Source: Actinomycetes bacterium (GTDB taxonomy: Bacteria > Bacillota > Sulfobacillia > Sulfobacillales > JAIMBI01). From it: 64,000 nucleotides of DNA. The translations under genes were made by a program, and so were the position numbers. The stretch is taken from contig JAIMBI010000002.1 of NCBI GenBank assembly GCA_023565505.1, positions 62,001 to 126,000 of the forward strand. The letters run 5' to 3'. This document shows, in pieces, positions 26,635-34,531 of the stretch. How positions within the stretch are numbered: position 1 is the stretch's first letter; each line of letters opens with the position of its first letter. A model generated the notes under the pieces. The model made no database searches. It was not told where the DNA came from and worked only from the letters and a program-made list of their open reading frames with translations.

Positions 26635-27597
26635 ATGATGAGCCGCGACGAGCTCCTGGCCCTCGCGGAGCAGCTCAAGAACTGGGGGCGCTGGGGACCC
26701 GACGACCAGCGTGGCACCACCAACCTCATTACGGCGGAGGCCGTCCTGCGGGGGGTCCGGAGCGTCCAACGCGGCAAGGTGTTCTCGCTGGCCATCGAGC
26801 TCAACCGCGACGGGCCGCAGATCACGGGGGCGGCCGGCCGGTTCAATCCGCTGCACTACATGATGCGGACGGGCGGGGACGCGGCCAGCGGCGAGATGGT
26901 GGCCCGCTACTACGGGGGCCAGGAGGTCGAGACCCGCAGCCTGGACGACGTCGTCGTCCTGCCTATGCAGGCGGGCACGCAGTGGGACTCCCTGGCCCAT
27001 ATCGGCCACCGCGACGTCCTCTACAACGGCGTGCCCATCCACACCGTCAGCAGCTTCGGGGCCCGGTACAACGGCATCGAGCACCAGCGGCGCGGCATTG
27101 CCTCCCGGGGCGTGCTGATCGACGTCGCCCGGGCCCGGGGCGTCGAGGCGCTGGAGCCCGGCACCGCCATCGGACCCGAGGAACTGGACCGGGAACTGGC
27201 GCGCACGGGGGTCCGGATCGAACCGGGGGACATCGTGCTGGTCCGGACGGGCTGGCTCGCCAAAAAGCGCCGGGAAGGCTGGGGCGATTACGCCGGCGGG
27301 CCGGCACCGGGACTCGCGCTGGCCTGCCTGCCCTGGCTCAAGGCCCACGACGTGGCCGCGGTGGCCTCCGACACCTGGGCCCTGGAGGTGCGGCCGGGCG
27401 AGGTCGAGGGGGTCCAGGTGCCCTTCCACCTCGTGGCCATCACGTACATGGGCCTGTCGCTGGGCGAGATCTGGGACCTGGAGGAGCTGGCCGAGGACGC
27501 GGCCGCCGACGGGCAGTACACCGGGTTTCTCGTGGCCCCGCCGCTGCCCGTGACCGGGGCCGTGGGCTCGCCGGTCAACCCGCTGTTCTTCAAGTGA
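26635..27597 (+). CDS. Cyclase family protein (kynurenine formamidase-like fold)
   Basis: This 320-residue protein belongs to the metal-dependent cyclase/formamidase family. The N-terminal WGRWGPDDQRGTTNLIT and the metal site region GTQWDSLAHIGHRDVLYNG are diagnostic of the longer cyclase branch. Members hydrolyse formamides, cyclic amides or isatins. Two ATG codons at 26635 and 26638 follow AAGGAGGAGG. The Ldh-type dehydrogenase begins 27 bases downstream, so the two likely form an operon acting on one compound. Confidence 0.82.
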   Translation: MMSRDELLALAEQLKNWGRWGPDDQRGTTNLITAEAVLRGVRSVQRGKVFSLAIELNRDGPQITGAAGRFNPLHYMMRTGGDAASGEMVARYYGGQEVETRSLDDVVVLPMQAGTQWDSLAHIGHRDVLYNGVPIHTVSSFGARYNGIEHQRRGIASRGVLIDVARARGVEALEPGTAIGPEELDRELARTGVRIEPGDIVLVRTGWLAKKRREGWGDYAGGPAPGLALACLPWLKAHDVAAVASDTWALEVRPGEVEGVQVPFHLVAITYMGLSLGEIWDLEELAEDAAADGQYTGFLVAPPLPVTGAVGSPVNPLFFK

Positions 27598-27624
27598 CAC
27601 CGGGACGACGAGGAGGCATCGCGC

Positions 27625-28725
27625 ATGGCGGACGAGACGCATAACGAGTCGGAGGCGGCCCCGGTCGCGACCCAGGCCCTGGAGGACGTGGTGGCGGCGG
27701 TGCTGCAGGGCCACGGCGTGACGGAGGACGACGCGCGCCTGGTCGCGCGGACCCTGGTCGAGGCGGACCGCCGGGGGATCGGCTCGCACGGGGTGATGCG
27801 GCTCGGCATCTACGTGGACCGGCTCAAGGCGGGTCTGGTGCGGGCGCGCACGGAGGTGACGGTGGAGCGCGAGACGCCCGCGACCGCGGTGCTCGACGGG
27901 CATCACAGCATGGGCCAGGCGGTGGCCGCCCGGGCGATGCGGCTGTGCCTCGAGAAGGCCCGGACCGCCCACGTGGCGGCCGTGGCGGTGCGCAACTCGA
28001 GCCATTTCGGCGCGGCGGCCTACTGGGCCCTCATGGCGCCGGACGAGCACATGATCGGGGTGGCGATGAGCAACACCGCCCCCCTGATGCCGCCGACGGG
28101 AGGCCGGGGCGCCCGCATCGGCAACAATCCGCTCGCCGTGGCCGTGCCTGCCCGGCACGAACGGCCGCTGGTGCTCGACATGGCCACCAGCGTGGTGGCG
28201 CTAGGCAAGGTGCTGTTGGCCGACAAGCGGGGCGAGCCGGTTCCCGAGGGATGGGGGGTGACGGCCGCGGGCGAGCCGACGACCGATCCGAAGGCCATCC
28301 TCCAGGGCGGCTTCATCCTGCCGGTGGGTGGACCGAAGGGATACGGCCTGTCCGTGATGGTCGACGTGTTGAGCGGGCTTTTGGCCGGCGGCGTCGTCGG
28401 GGGCGAGGTGCGCTCGATGTACCGCGACTTCACCGCGCCCAGCCGGATCGGCCACTTCTTCCTGGCGGTGGACGTCGGGGCGTTCGTGCCGGTGGAGTGG
28501 TTCGAAGACCAGGTGGACGCGTACATCCGCTACCTCCGGGCCACTCCGCCGGCACCGGGGGTGGAGCGGGTCATGGTGCCCGGCGAGCCGGAGTTCCTCC
28601 GGGCGGAGGCGGCGCGCACGACCGTGGTCCTGCCCCGGGCGGTGCTGGAGGACGTGCGCCGGCTGGCCGCCGAGGCGGGCGTGGACGCGGGGCTGGTGGC
28701 CCGACTGGAGGCGGGCCCCTCCTGA
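27625..28725 (+). CDS. Malate/L-lactate dehydrogenase family (Ldh2) oxidoreductase
   Basis: A 366-residue NAD(P)-dependent oxidoreductase of the Ldh2/ureidoglycolate dehydrogenase fold, unrelated to classical Rossmann lactate dehydrogenases. Family signatures are ADRRGIGSHGVMRL, VRNSSHFGAAAYW with the catalytic histidine, MSNTAPLMPPTGG and GGPKGYGLSVMVD. It interconverts a 2-hydroxy acid and a 2-oxo acid; candidates include malate, sulfolactate, lactate and ureidoglycolate. ATG at 27625 has a GAGGAGG site. A 9-bp hairpin lies 28 bases beyond the stop. Confidence 0.88.
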   Translation: MADETHNESEAAPVATQALEDVVAAVLQGHGVTEDDARLVARTLVEADRRGIGSHGVMRLGIYVDRLKAGLVRARTEVTVERETPATAVLDGHHSMGQAVAARAMRLCLEKARTAHVAAVAVRNSSHFGAAAYWALMAPDEHMIGVAMSNTAPLMPPTGGRGARIGNNPLAVAVPARHERPLVLDMATSVVALGKVLLADKRGEPVPEGWGVTAAGEPTTDPKAILQGGFILPVGGPKGYGLSVMVDVLSGLLAGGVVGGEVRSMYRDFTAPSRIGHFFLAVDVGAFVPVEWFEDQVDAYIRYLRATPPAPGVERVMVPGEPEFLRAEAARTTVVLPRAVLEDVRRLAAEAGVDAGLVARLEAGPS

Positions 28726-28752
28726 CCCCGGCCGCCGTGCCCGACCCGGCCG

Positions 28753-28776
28753 GGCAAGGCGGCCTCTCGCCTTGCC
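28753..28776 (+). terminator. Perfect 9-bp hairpin after the Ldh2 gene
   Basis: GGCAAGGCG at 28753-28761 pairs with CGCCTTGCC at 28768-28776 around a six-base loop. It has no U tract. Position after the stop at 28725 and before the next gene's leader suggests termination. Confidence 0.5.
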
Positions 28777-28852
28777 GCCCCTCCGCGCCCGGCGCCGCGT
28801 TAGAATCGTCTCGGGAGTAGGAATCGGCAGTCGGGCGGGAGGGGGGCGGCGC

Positions 28853-29965
28853 ATGGAGTTTCGGAGTCGGCACTGGCGGCACGCCGTCACCGTCGGGCTC
28901 GTCATGTTCACGGGCCTGGGCTTGTTCCTCGCCGGCTGGCGCAGCGCCCTGGGCGCGGCGCTGCCCTGGATCCAGGGGGTGCACACCGCCGGCGGCATCG
29001 CCTACGGGCTGGCGCTGGTGGCGTGGTCGGTTCGCTTCTTCCCCTGGCCGAAGGCGCCGCGGCACAGTCCCGCCTACACGCGGTGGGCGTTCTTCTTCCT
29101 GGTGGTGCTGGCCGTATCGGGCGCGGGCCTCCTCGTCGGGTCCGCCGCCGTGCGCGCCGTCGCGACTATGGCCCACGCCGGGGCGGCGGCGGCGTTCGTC
29201 CTGTGGGTCCTGGTGCACCTGTACCACCAGCGCCCGGCGACGGTCCGCCGGACATGGGCCACGGACCCCGGCCGGCGGCGGTTCCTCCGCTGGGCGGCGG
29301 GGGCCGTCTTGTCCCTGCCGGCCCTGGAGGCGGCCCCCGTCATGGTCCGGGTCGTACTGGGGACGGTGTTCGGACTGGACGCGGCGTCGAACGCGGGGGC
29401 CCTGCCGGGGTTCGTCCCCTACACGGTGGTGGGCGGGTATCCCCGCTTGTCGCCGGAGACGTGGCGTCTACGGCTGGACGGCCTCGGCGAGCCCCGGGTG
29501 TGGGACTGGGCCCGGTGGGCGACGGAGCCGACCCGGGAGGTGACCCTCGACTTCCAATGCGTCACCGGCTGGGCGGTCCGGGGCGTCCGCTTCGCCGGCG
29601 TGGACCTCGCGTCCTGGTTGGAACGGCAGGGATGGGAGCCGGCCCGGCAACCGTGGGTGCTCTTCTACTCTGGCGACGGCGTCTACACCGAGTCGCTCAG
29701 CGCCGCCCAGATCTACCGGTACCGGCCCCTCCTCGCCTCCTTCATCGACGGGCGGCCGCTGCCGGTCGCCCAGGGGTTCCCGCTCCGCCTCGTGGTGCCC
29801 GGCATGTACGGCTACAAGTCCATCAAGTGGCTGGTGCGCATCCGGCTCGCCGCCGCCGACGAGCTGGGCTTCTGGGAGGTCCGCGGCTATCCGCAGGACG
29901 CCTACGTCGGCTCCTACAACAGCCTGACCGGCCTCGCCCGGAGCGGCTGGTTCAGCGTCCACTGA
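28853..29965 (+). CDS. Membrane-anchored molybdopterin-dependent oxidoreductase with cytochrome b-like domain
   Basis: The 370-residue protein fuses two modules. Residues 1-130 form about four transmembrane helices with histidines placed as possible heme ligands (QGVHTAGG, MAHAGAAA, LVHLYHQ). After a basic linker and a hydrophobic segment (RRRFLRWAAGAVLSLPAL), residues about 175-370 form a sulfite-oxidase/YedY-type Moco domain, with the molybdenum cysteine in DFQCVTGWAV and the terminal MYGYKSIKWLVRI. It looks like a single-chain version of the YedY/YedZ pair. It probably transfers electrons between the quinone pool and an extracytoplasmic substrate. GGGAGGGGGG precedes the ATG. Its end overlaps the convergent nitrilase gene by 14 bases. 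Confidence 0.85.
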   Translation: MEFRSRHWRHAVTVGLVMFTGLGLFLAGWRSALGAALPWIQGVHTAGGIAYGLALVAWSVRFFPWPKAPRHSPAYTRWAFFFLVVLAVSGAGLLVGSAAVRAVATMAHAGAAAAFVLWVLVHLYHQRPATVRRTWATDPGRRRFLRWAAGAVLSLPALEAAPVMVRVVLGTVFGLDAASNAGALPGFVPYTVVGGYPRLSPETWRLRLDGLGEPRVWDWARWATEPTREVTLDFQCVTGWAVRGVRFAGVDLASWLERQGWEPARQPWVLFYSGDGVYTESLSAAQIYRYRPLLASFIDGRPLPVAQGFPLRLVVPGMYGYKSIKWLVRIRLAAADELGFWEVRGYPQDAYVGSYNSLTGLARSGWFSVH

Positions 29966-31058
29966 CCTCCGTCGGTTCCTCGAGGACGCCGAGGGCGGCT
30001 TCCACGAACGCTTCGAGGCGCTCCGGGGCCACGCCGTAGCGGACGGCCAGGGCCGCCAGACGCGCCGCCTCCCGGGACCGGTCCCGCGGCGCGGGCCGCG
30101 GTCCCGCGGGCGTGTACCCGTCCTCCCGCCAGTTGATCCCCACCACGTCGAAGCGGCTGTAGTGGCCCATGGCGTCGAAGTACGCCTTGGCCAGCCGGCG
30201 CTCCTCGGCCGTGATGTCGGCCGTCACGATGGTCTCCCGCCCGAACACCGGCTCGGCGAGGTAGATGCCGGCGGGATTGACGATGGCGCTTCCCCCAACC
30301 GCCAGGTTGTAGGTCATGACGTCCTTCAGGTCGTCGGGGATGGCGTCTTCGGGCAGGTACCAGCTGGAGCTGACCACGAACACCTGGTTCTCCACCGCGT
30401 ATTCGCGGATGGCCGGCTCGATCTCGCACGTGCGGGCCCCCGGCTCGCCCCGCTTGGCGCCCAGGTGCCGTTCGACCGCCCACCAGCCGGGCCACACGGC
30501 CGCGTGGATCTCCTCGCCCAGGGCGGCCATGACCGGTCGGAGCACGCCCATGTGGTGCTCGTAGCAGATGAGGCCGCCCACCCGGCCCACGTCGAAGGCG
30601 AAGGTGCGGAGGTCGCGCCCGTCGCCCATGCCCCAGTAGACCCGCTCCGAGTGGGTGGGCATGAGCTTGCGGTGCCGGCCCAGGACGCGCCCGTCGCGAG
30701 AGACGAAGAGCAGGGTGTTGTACAGGGTGAGGGAGCCCAGCCGGTCGTCCCGCTCGTTGACGCCGATGACGCAGTTGACGTGCGCCTCGCGGGCGGCTTG
30801 GGCGATGGCCTCGGTCTCGGGCCCCGGGATCGCGATGGCCGACTCCTGCATCCGCACCTGCAGCTCCACGGAGCGGCGGACGCTCACGGCCCCGCGCCAG
30901 AAGGGGTAAGCCGCGAAGAAAGTCTCCGGGAAGACGAGGAGGTCCACGCCCATCCGGCCGGCCTCGGCAATGGTGGCGCAGGTCTTTTCCAGGGTACGGG
31001 TCTTGTCGAAGAAGACGGGGGCGATCTGGGCGGCGCCTACGCGTACGCGCTCGTTCAC
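29952..31058 (-). CDS. Nitrilase (carbon-nitrogen hydrolase superfamily)
   Basis: A 368-residue nitrilase-branch enzyme converting a nitrile (or cyanide) to a carboxylic acid and ammonia. The catalytic triad is visible: E45 in FPETFF, K131 in HRKLMPTHSERVYWG and C165 in LICYEHHM. The ICYEHH context and length fit true nitrilases better than amidases. The GTG at 31058 has GGAGGAGG upstream and overlaps the stop of the amidohydrolase gene by 4 bases, indicating coupling. The acid product could be activated by the ligase of the same operon. Confidence 0.88.
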   Translation of the reverse strand: MNERVRVGAAQIAPVFFDKTRTLEKTCATIAEAGRMGVDLLVFPETFFAAYPFWRGAVSVRRSVELQVRMQESAIAIPGPETEAIAQAAREAHVNCVIGVNERDDRLGSLTLYNTLLFVSRDGRVLGRHRKLMPTHSERVYWGMGDGRDLRTFAFDVGRVGGLICYEHHMGVLRPVMAALGEEIHAAVWPGWWAVERHLGAKRGEPGARTCEIEPAIREYAVENQVFVVSSSWYLPEDAIPDDLKDVMTYNLAVGGSAIVNPAGIYLAEPVFGRETIVTADITAEERRLAKAYFDAMGHYSRFDVVGINWREDGYTPAGPRPAPRDRSREAARLAALAVRYGVAPERLEAFVEAALGVLEEPTEVSGR

Positions 31059-31942
31059 GCCGATAAAGCCTCCTCCCAGCCCAACAGGGTGGCCGCATTG
31101 GTCTTGAGCACGCGTTCGGCGACCGCAGCCGGCAGGTCCAGGTCGCGAAAACCTTCCAGCTGGGCCTTCAGGTCGAACATGGGGTAGTCGGTGCCGAAAC
31201 AGAACTGCTCGACCAGCCGCGTCCGCATCTCGCGGAGCACCTCGGGCGGCAGGTACTTGTACTTCCAGCCCGAGATGTCGATGTACACGTTGGTCTTGTG
31301 CAGGGCCATGGCCAGGGCCTCGAGGTGCCAGGGCCACCCGACGTGGGCCAGGAGGATCTTGAGCCCGGGATACGCGGCCGCCCAGCGGTCGAGCTTGATG
31401 GGCCGGCAGTAGTCGAGGATCAGGCCTTGGCCGCCCGGCTGCCGGGCGCCCACGCCGCTCGTGCCCGAGTGCACGATGAGGGGCAGGCCGAGTTCCGCCG
31501 CCGTGGCGAAGTAGGGCTCGAACCGGTCCTCGGCCGGATCGAAGCCCTGCAGGGTCGGATGCAACTTGAGGCCTTTCAGGCCCAGGGCCTTGACCTCCCT
31601 CAGGCGCCGCACGGCGTCGGGACGGTTGGGATCCACGCTGCCGAACCCGGTGAAGCAGTCCGGGAAGCGCGCCGCGATCTCGGCCACCACCTCGTTCCGG
31701 AGGGGCGGCCGGTGGGTGAAGGTTTCGGCGTCCCAGGCCAGCAGGATGCCGTGGACCCGGGCCTGGCGGTACTCGTCGGCCATGGCCTCCAGGCTCTTGG
31801 GTTCCAGGCGGGCGCCGAAGTATCGCTCGACCGAGGCCTGGTAGGGACCCATGGAGTCGACCAGCCAGGCGGCGGTGGCCAGGTGGACGTGGACGTCAAT
31901 GGCGACGAGGTCCCGGAGGCGGGGAACGTTCGCGGACGACAT
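31055..31942 (-). CDS. Amidohydrolase family protein (ACMSD/amidohydrolase 2-like TIM barrel)
   Basis: This 295-residue TIM-barrel hydrolase has the metal motif IDVHVH (H18, H20), GLKGLKLHP, LPLIVHSGT, LAHVGWPW and CFGTDYPM, placing it in the amidohydrolase 2 group with ACMSD-type decarboxylases and hydratases. The reaction may be hydrolysis, hydration or decarboxylation. ATG at 31942 has a GGAGG site. It is the middle gene of a ligase-amidohydrolase-nitrilase run on the minus strand, 54 bases after the ligase. Confidence 0.84.
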   Translation of the reverse strand: MSSANVPRLRDLVAIDVHVHLATAAWLVDSMGPYQASVERYFGARLEPKSLEAMADEYRQARVHGILLAWDAETFTHRPPLRNEVVAEIAARFPDCFTGFGSVDPNRPDAVRRLREVKALGLKGLKLHPTLQGFDPAEDRFEPYFATAAELGLPLIVHSGTSGVGARQPGGQGLILDYCRPIKLDRWAAAYPGLKILLAHVGWPWHLEALAMALHKTNVYIDISGWKYKYLPPEVLREMRTRLVEQFCFGTDYPMFDLKAQLEGFRDLDLPAAVAERVLKTNAATLLGWEEALSA

Positions 31943-31996
31943 GGCGGACCTCCTTCGTGTCGGGGGCCGGGTCCGGGGCGGGGCGGGACGCGGACG

Positions 31997-33562
31997 CTAA
32001 CCCCGCACCCGTTCGGAGTACCCGCGCCAGTAGGGTTCCCGGAGCTGGAACTTCTGGATCTTGCCACTGGCCGTGTGGGGCAGCGCCTCCACGAAGTCGA
32101 CGCTGGTCGGGCACTTGAAGTGGGCCAACCGTTCACGGCAGAAGGCGATGAGCTCCTCCGCGGTGGCGGTGTGTCCGGGCTTGAGCACCACGATGGCCTT
32201 GGGCGTCTCGCCCCAGCGTTCGTGGGGAACGGCGATGACGGCGGCCTCGAGCACCGCCGGGTGGCGGTAGAGCACGTCTTCCACCTCGATGGAGGAGATG
32301 TTCTCCCCGCCGGAGATGATCACGTCCTTGGCCCGGTCGCGGATCTGGATGCTGCCGTCGGGGTGGACCACCGCGAGGTCGCCGGTATAGAACCACCCGC
32401 CCCGGATGGCCTTGTCCGTCTCCTCCGGCTGGCGGTAGTAGCCGGCCATGACGGTGTTGCCGCGGACCGCGATCTCGCCCAGCCCCTCCCCGTTCCAGGC
32501 CACCTCCGTGCCGTCGGGGCGATGCACCTGGACCTGGCCGACCATCAGCTGCTCGATGCCCTGGTAGGACATGCGGCGCGACCGCTCGGCGAGGTCCGGT
32601 TCCTCGGCCTCCGTGAGCGGCTCCGAGATGGTGGCCCACGGGCCCGTCTCCGTCAGCCCGTAGACGTGGACCACGGCGATGCCCTCGCGGAAGAACCGCT
32701 CGACGAGCGCAGCCGGCGGGGGGGCGCCGCCCGTGAAGAGTCGCAGCGGCACCTCCGGGGGCCGGTGGGGGGTGTTGGCCATGGCGTTGAGCACCACCGG
32801 CGCCCCGCACATGGCGTCGATGCGGTGCGTGTGGATGAGGTCCCACAGCACGGGGCCGTCGGCCCGGCGGCTGATGACGTGCACGCCGCCGACGCCGGTG
32901 ACGGCCCAGACGCCGCCCCAGCCGTTGACGTGGAACATGGGGAGCGCGTGCAGGTAGCGCTCCCCACGGCGGAGGCCCAGGTGGAGGAGGACGTCGGTGG
33001 CGTTCAGGAACGTGTTGCGGTGCGTGAGCATGACGCCCTTCGGCCGCGCCGTGGTCCCGCTCGTGTAGTTGAGGGTGATGAGGTCGTTCTCGTCGGCGAC
33101 GACGTACGGCCGCGGCGTGGGGTCGCCCCCGGCCAGCCACGTCTCGTACGGGTCCTGGTCTGCCGGCACGCCCCCGAAGACCATCACGCGCTCCAGGGAG
33201 CCGACGACGTCGGCGACGGCGGGCAGCAGCTCCCGGTCGACGAACAGCCAGCGCGACCCCGAGTGCTCCAGGATGTAGGCGTAGTCCTGGGCCGCCAGGC
33301 GCGTGTTGAGGGGGACGAGGACCCCGCCCATCCAGGGCACCGCGTAGAACGCCTCCAGGAGCTGGTGCGAGTTGGGCGCCAGGACGGCCACGCGGTCGCC
33401 GGGACGGAGCCCCTCCTGCTCCAGGCGCGAGGCGAAGCGATAGACCCGGGCCGCAAACTCGCGGTAGGTGGCGCGGAACGTCCCGTCGACCACGGCCGGC
33501 TTGTCGGGATAGTGGCGGAACGCACGGCGGCCGAAGTCCAACGGTGTCAGAGGAACAATCAC
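31997..33562 (-). CDS. AMP-forming acyl-CoA synthetase (DmdB/FadD-like)
   Basis: A 521-residue ligase with TSGTTARPKGVMLTHRN, FHVNGWGGVW, A5 VYGLTETGPW, FYTGDLAVVHPDGS, and the catalytic lysine in ALPHTASGKIQKFQLRE. It is of the same subfamily as the ligase at 12780. The start is GTG at 33562, 8 bases after AGGAGG; an upstream frame extension is not conserved. It heads the minus-strand operon with the amidohydrolase and nitrilase, and is divergent from the dienelactone hydrolase gene. An organic acid freed from a nitrile is a reasonable substrate guess. Confidence 0.88.
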   Translation of the reverse strand: MIVPLTPLDFGRRAFRHYPDKPAVVDGTFRATYREFAARVYRFASRLEQEGLRPGDRVAVLAPNSHQLLEAFYAVPWMGGVLVPLNTRLAAQDYAYILEHSGSRWLFVDRELLPAVADVVGSLERVMVFGGVPADQDPYETWLAGGDPTPRPYVVADENDLITLNYTSGTTARPKGVMLTHRNTFLNATDVLLHLGLRRGERYLHALPMFHVNGWGGVWAVTGVGGVHVISRRADGPVLWDLIHTHRIDAMCGAPVVLNAMANTPHRPPEVPLRLFTGGAPPPAALVERFFREGIAVVHVYGLTETGPWATISEPLTEAEEPDLAERSRRMSYQGIEQLMVGQVQVHRPDGTEVAWNGEGLGEIAVRGNTVMAGYYRQPEETDKAIRGGWFYTGDLAVVHPDGSIQIRDRAKDVIISGGENISSIEVEDVLYRHPAVLEAAVIAVPHERWGETPKAIVVLKPGHTATAEELIAFCRERLAHFKCPTSVDFVEALPHTASGKIQKFQLREPYWRGYSERVRG

Positions 33563-33777
33563 GGCATCCGCCTCCTGCTTGGCGCGGCGCGCTACATGAT
33601 TCGGACGTTTGTCACGAGCCGGATGCCGGAGATTTCGCCAAGCCGTCGGGCATTCCTGCCGTCGGCCCCGAACCGGCCCGCGAGGCGTGTCTCCAAGTCT
33701 TGCGGTACGATTACGATGAGTCTGAACCGCCCGGTTCGGGACGACCCGGCCCGGGCCACCCAAGGGAGGGACGCACG

Positions 33778-34473
33778 ATGGACGTCGCCGGTCGGATGAT
33801 CCATTTCCCCACCCGTCTGGGCGAACAGCGCGGGTACCTCGTCGAGCCTCAGGACGGCCGACCGCACCCCGGCGCCGTGGTCATCCAGGAGTGGTGGGGA
33901 CTCGACGCACACATCCAGGAGGTCACGCGGCGGCTGGCCGCCGAAGGCTACGTGGCTCTGGCGCCGGACCTCTACGACGGCCAAGTCGCCCGCGATCCCG
34001 AGCGGGCCATGGCCCTGATGACCGCCCTGCCCGTGGAAGACGGGGTGGAGAAGCTTGTCGGCGCGGTGGAGGCCCTGGTCGCCCTGGACCGGGTCGAGCC
34101 CAAGCGCGTGGCCGTGGTGGGGTTCTGCATGGGCGGGAGCTACGCCCTCGAGTTGGCCCTCCGGTCACCCCGGATCGCCGCCGTCGCCCCCTTTTATCCC
34201 GGCCGCATCGGGGCGTTGCTGGACCGTCTACCCGCCATCCGGGTCCCGATGTTCGTGCCCTTCGGCGGCGCGGACGCGTCGATCCCGTTGGCCGTGGTGG
34301 ACCGGTTCCGGGAGACGGCGCAGCGCGCCGGCATGGACGTGGAGATCAAGGTGTACCCGGGATGCGACCACGCGTTCCACAACGACACCGCGCCCGTGTA
34401 CAACGAGGCGGCGGCCAAGGACGCCTGGGCGCGGACCCTGCTCCTGTTCGCCCGGGCGTTGACGCCGGCCTAG
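33778..34473 (+). CDS. Dienelactone hydrolase family protein
   Basis: A 231-residue alpha/beta hydrolase with the dienelactone-hydrolase triad C117 (GFCMGG), D166 (FGGADAS) and H198 (CDHAFHND), plus the E38 of IQEWWG that primes the cysteine. Family members open dienelactones in chloroaromatic degradation or act as carboxymethylenebutenolidases. ATG at 33778 has AAGGGAGGG upstream. The flavin oxidoreductase gene follows 58 bases downstream in the same direction. No aromatic ring-cleavage genes are nearby, so the natural substrate remains open. Confidence 0.9.
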   Translation: MDVAGRMIHFPTRLGEQRGYLVEPQDGRPHPGAVVIQEWWGLDAHIQEVTRRLAAEGYVALAPDLYDGQVARDPERAMALMTALPVEDGVEKLVGAVEALVALDRVEPKRVAVVGFCMGGSYALELALRSPRIAAVAPFYPGRIGALLDRLPAIRVPMFVPFGGADASIPLAVVDRFRETAQRAGMDVEIKVYPGCDHAFHNDTAPVYNEAAAKDAWARTLLLFARALTPA

Positions 34474-34531
34474 GGCGCGGGGAGGAATCGCACGGCGGGG
34501 ACGCGAAGCCCATCCCCGAGGAGGCGGCGGC

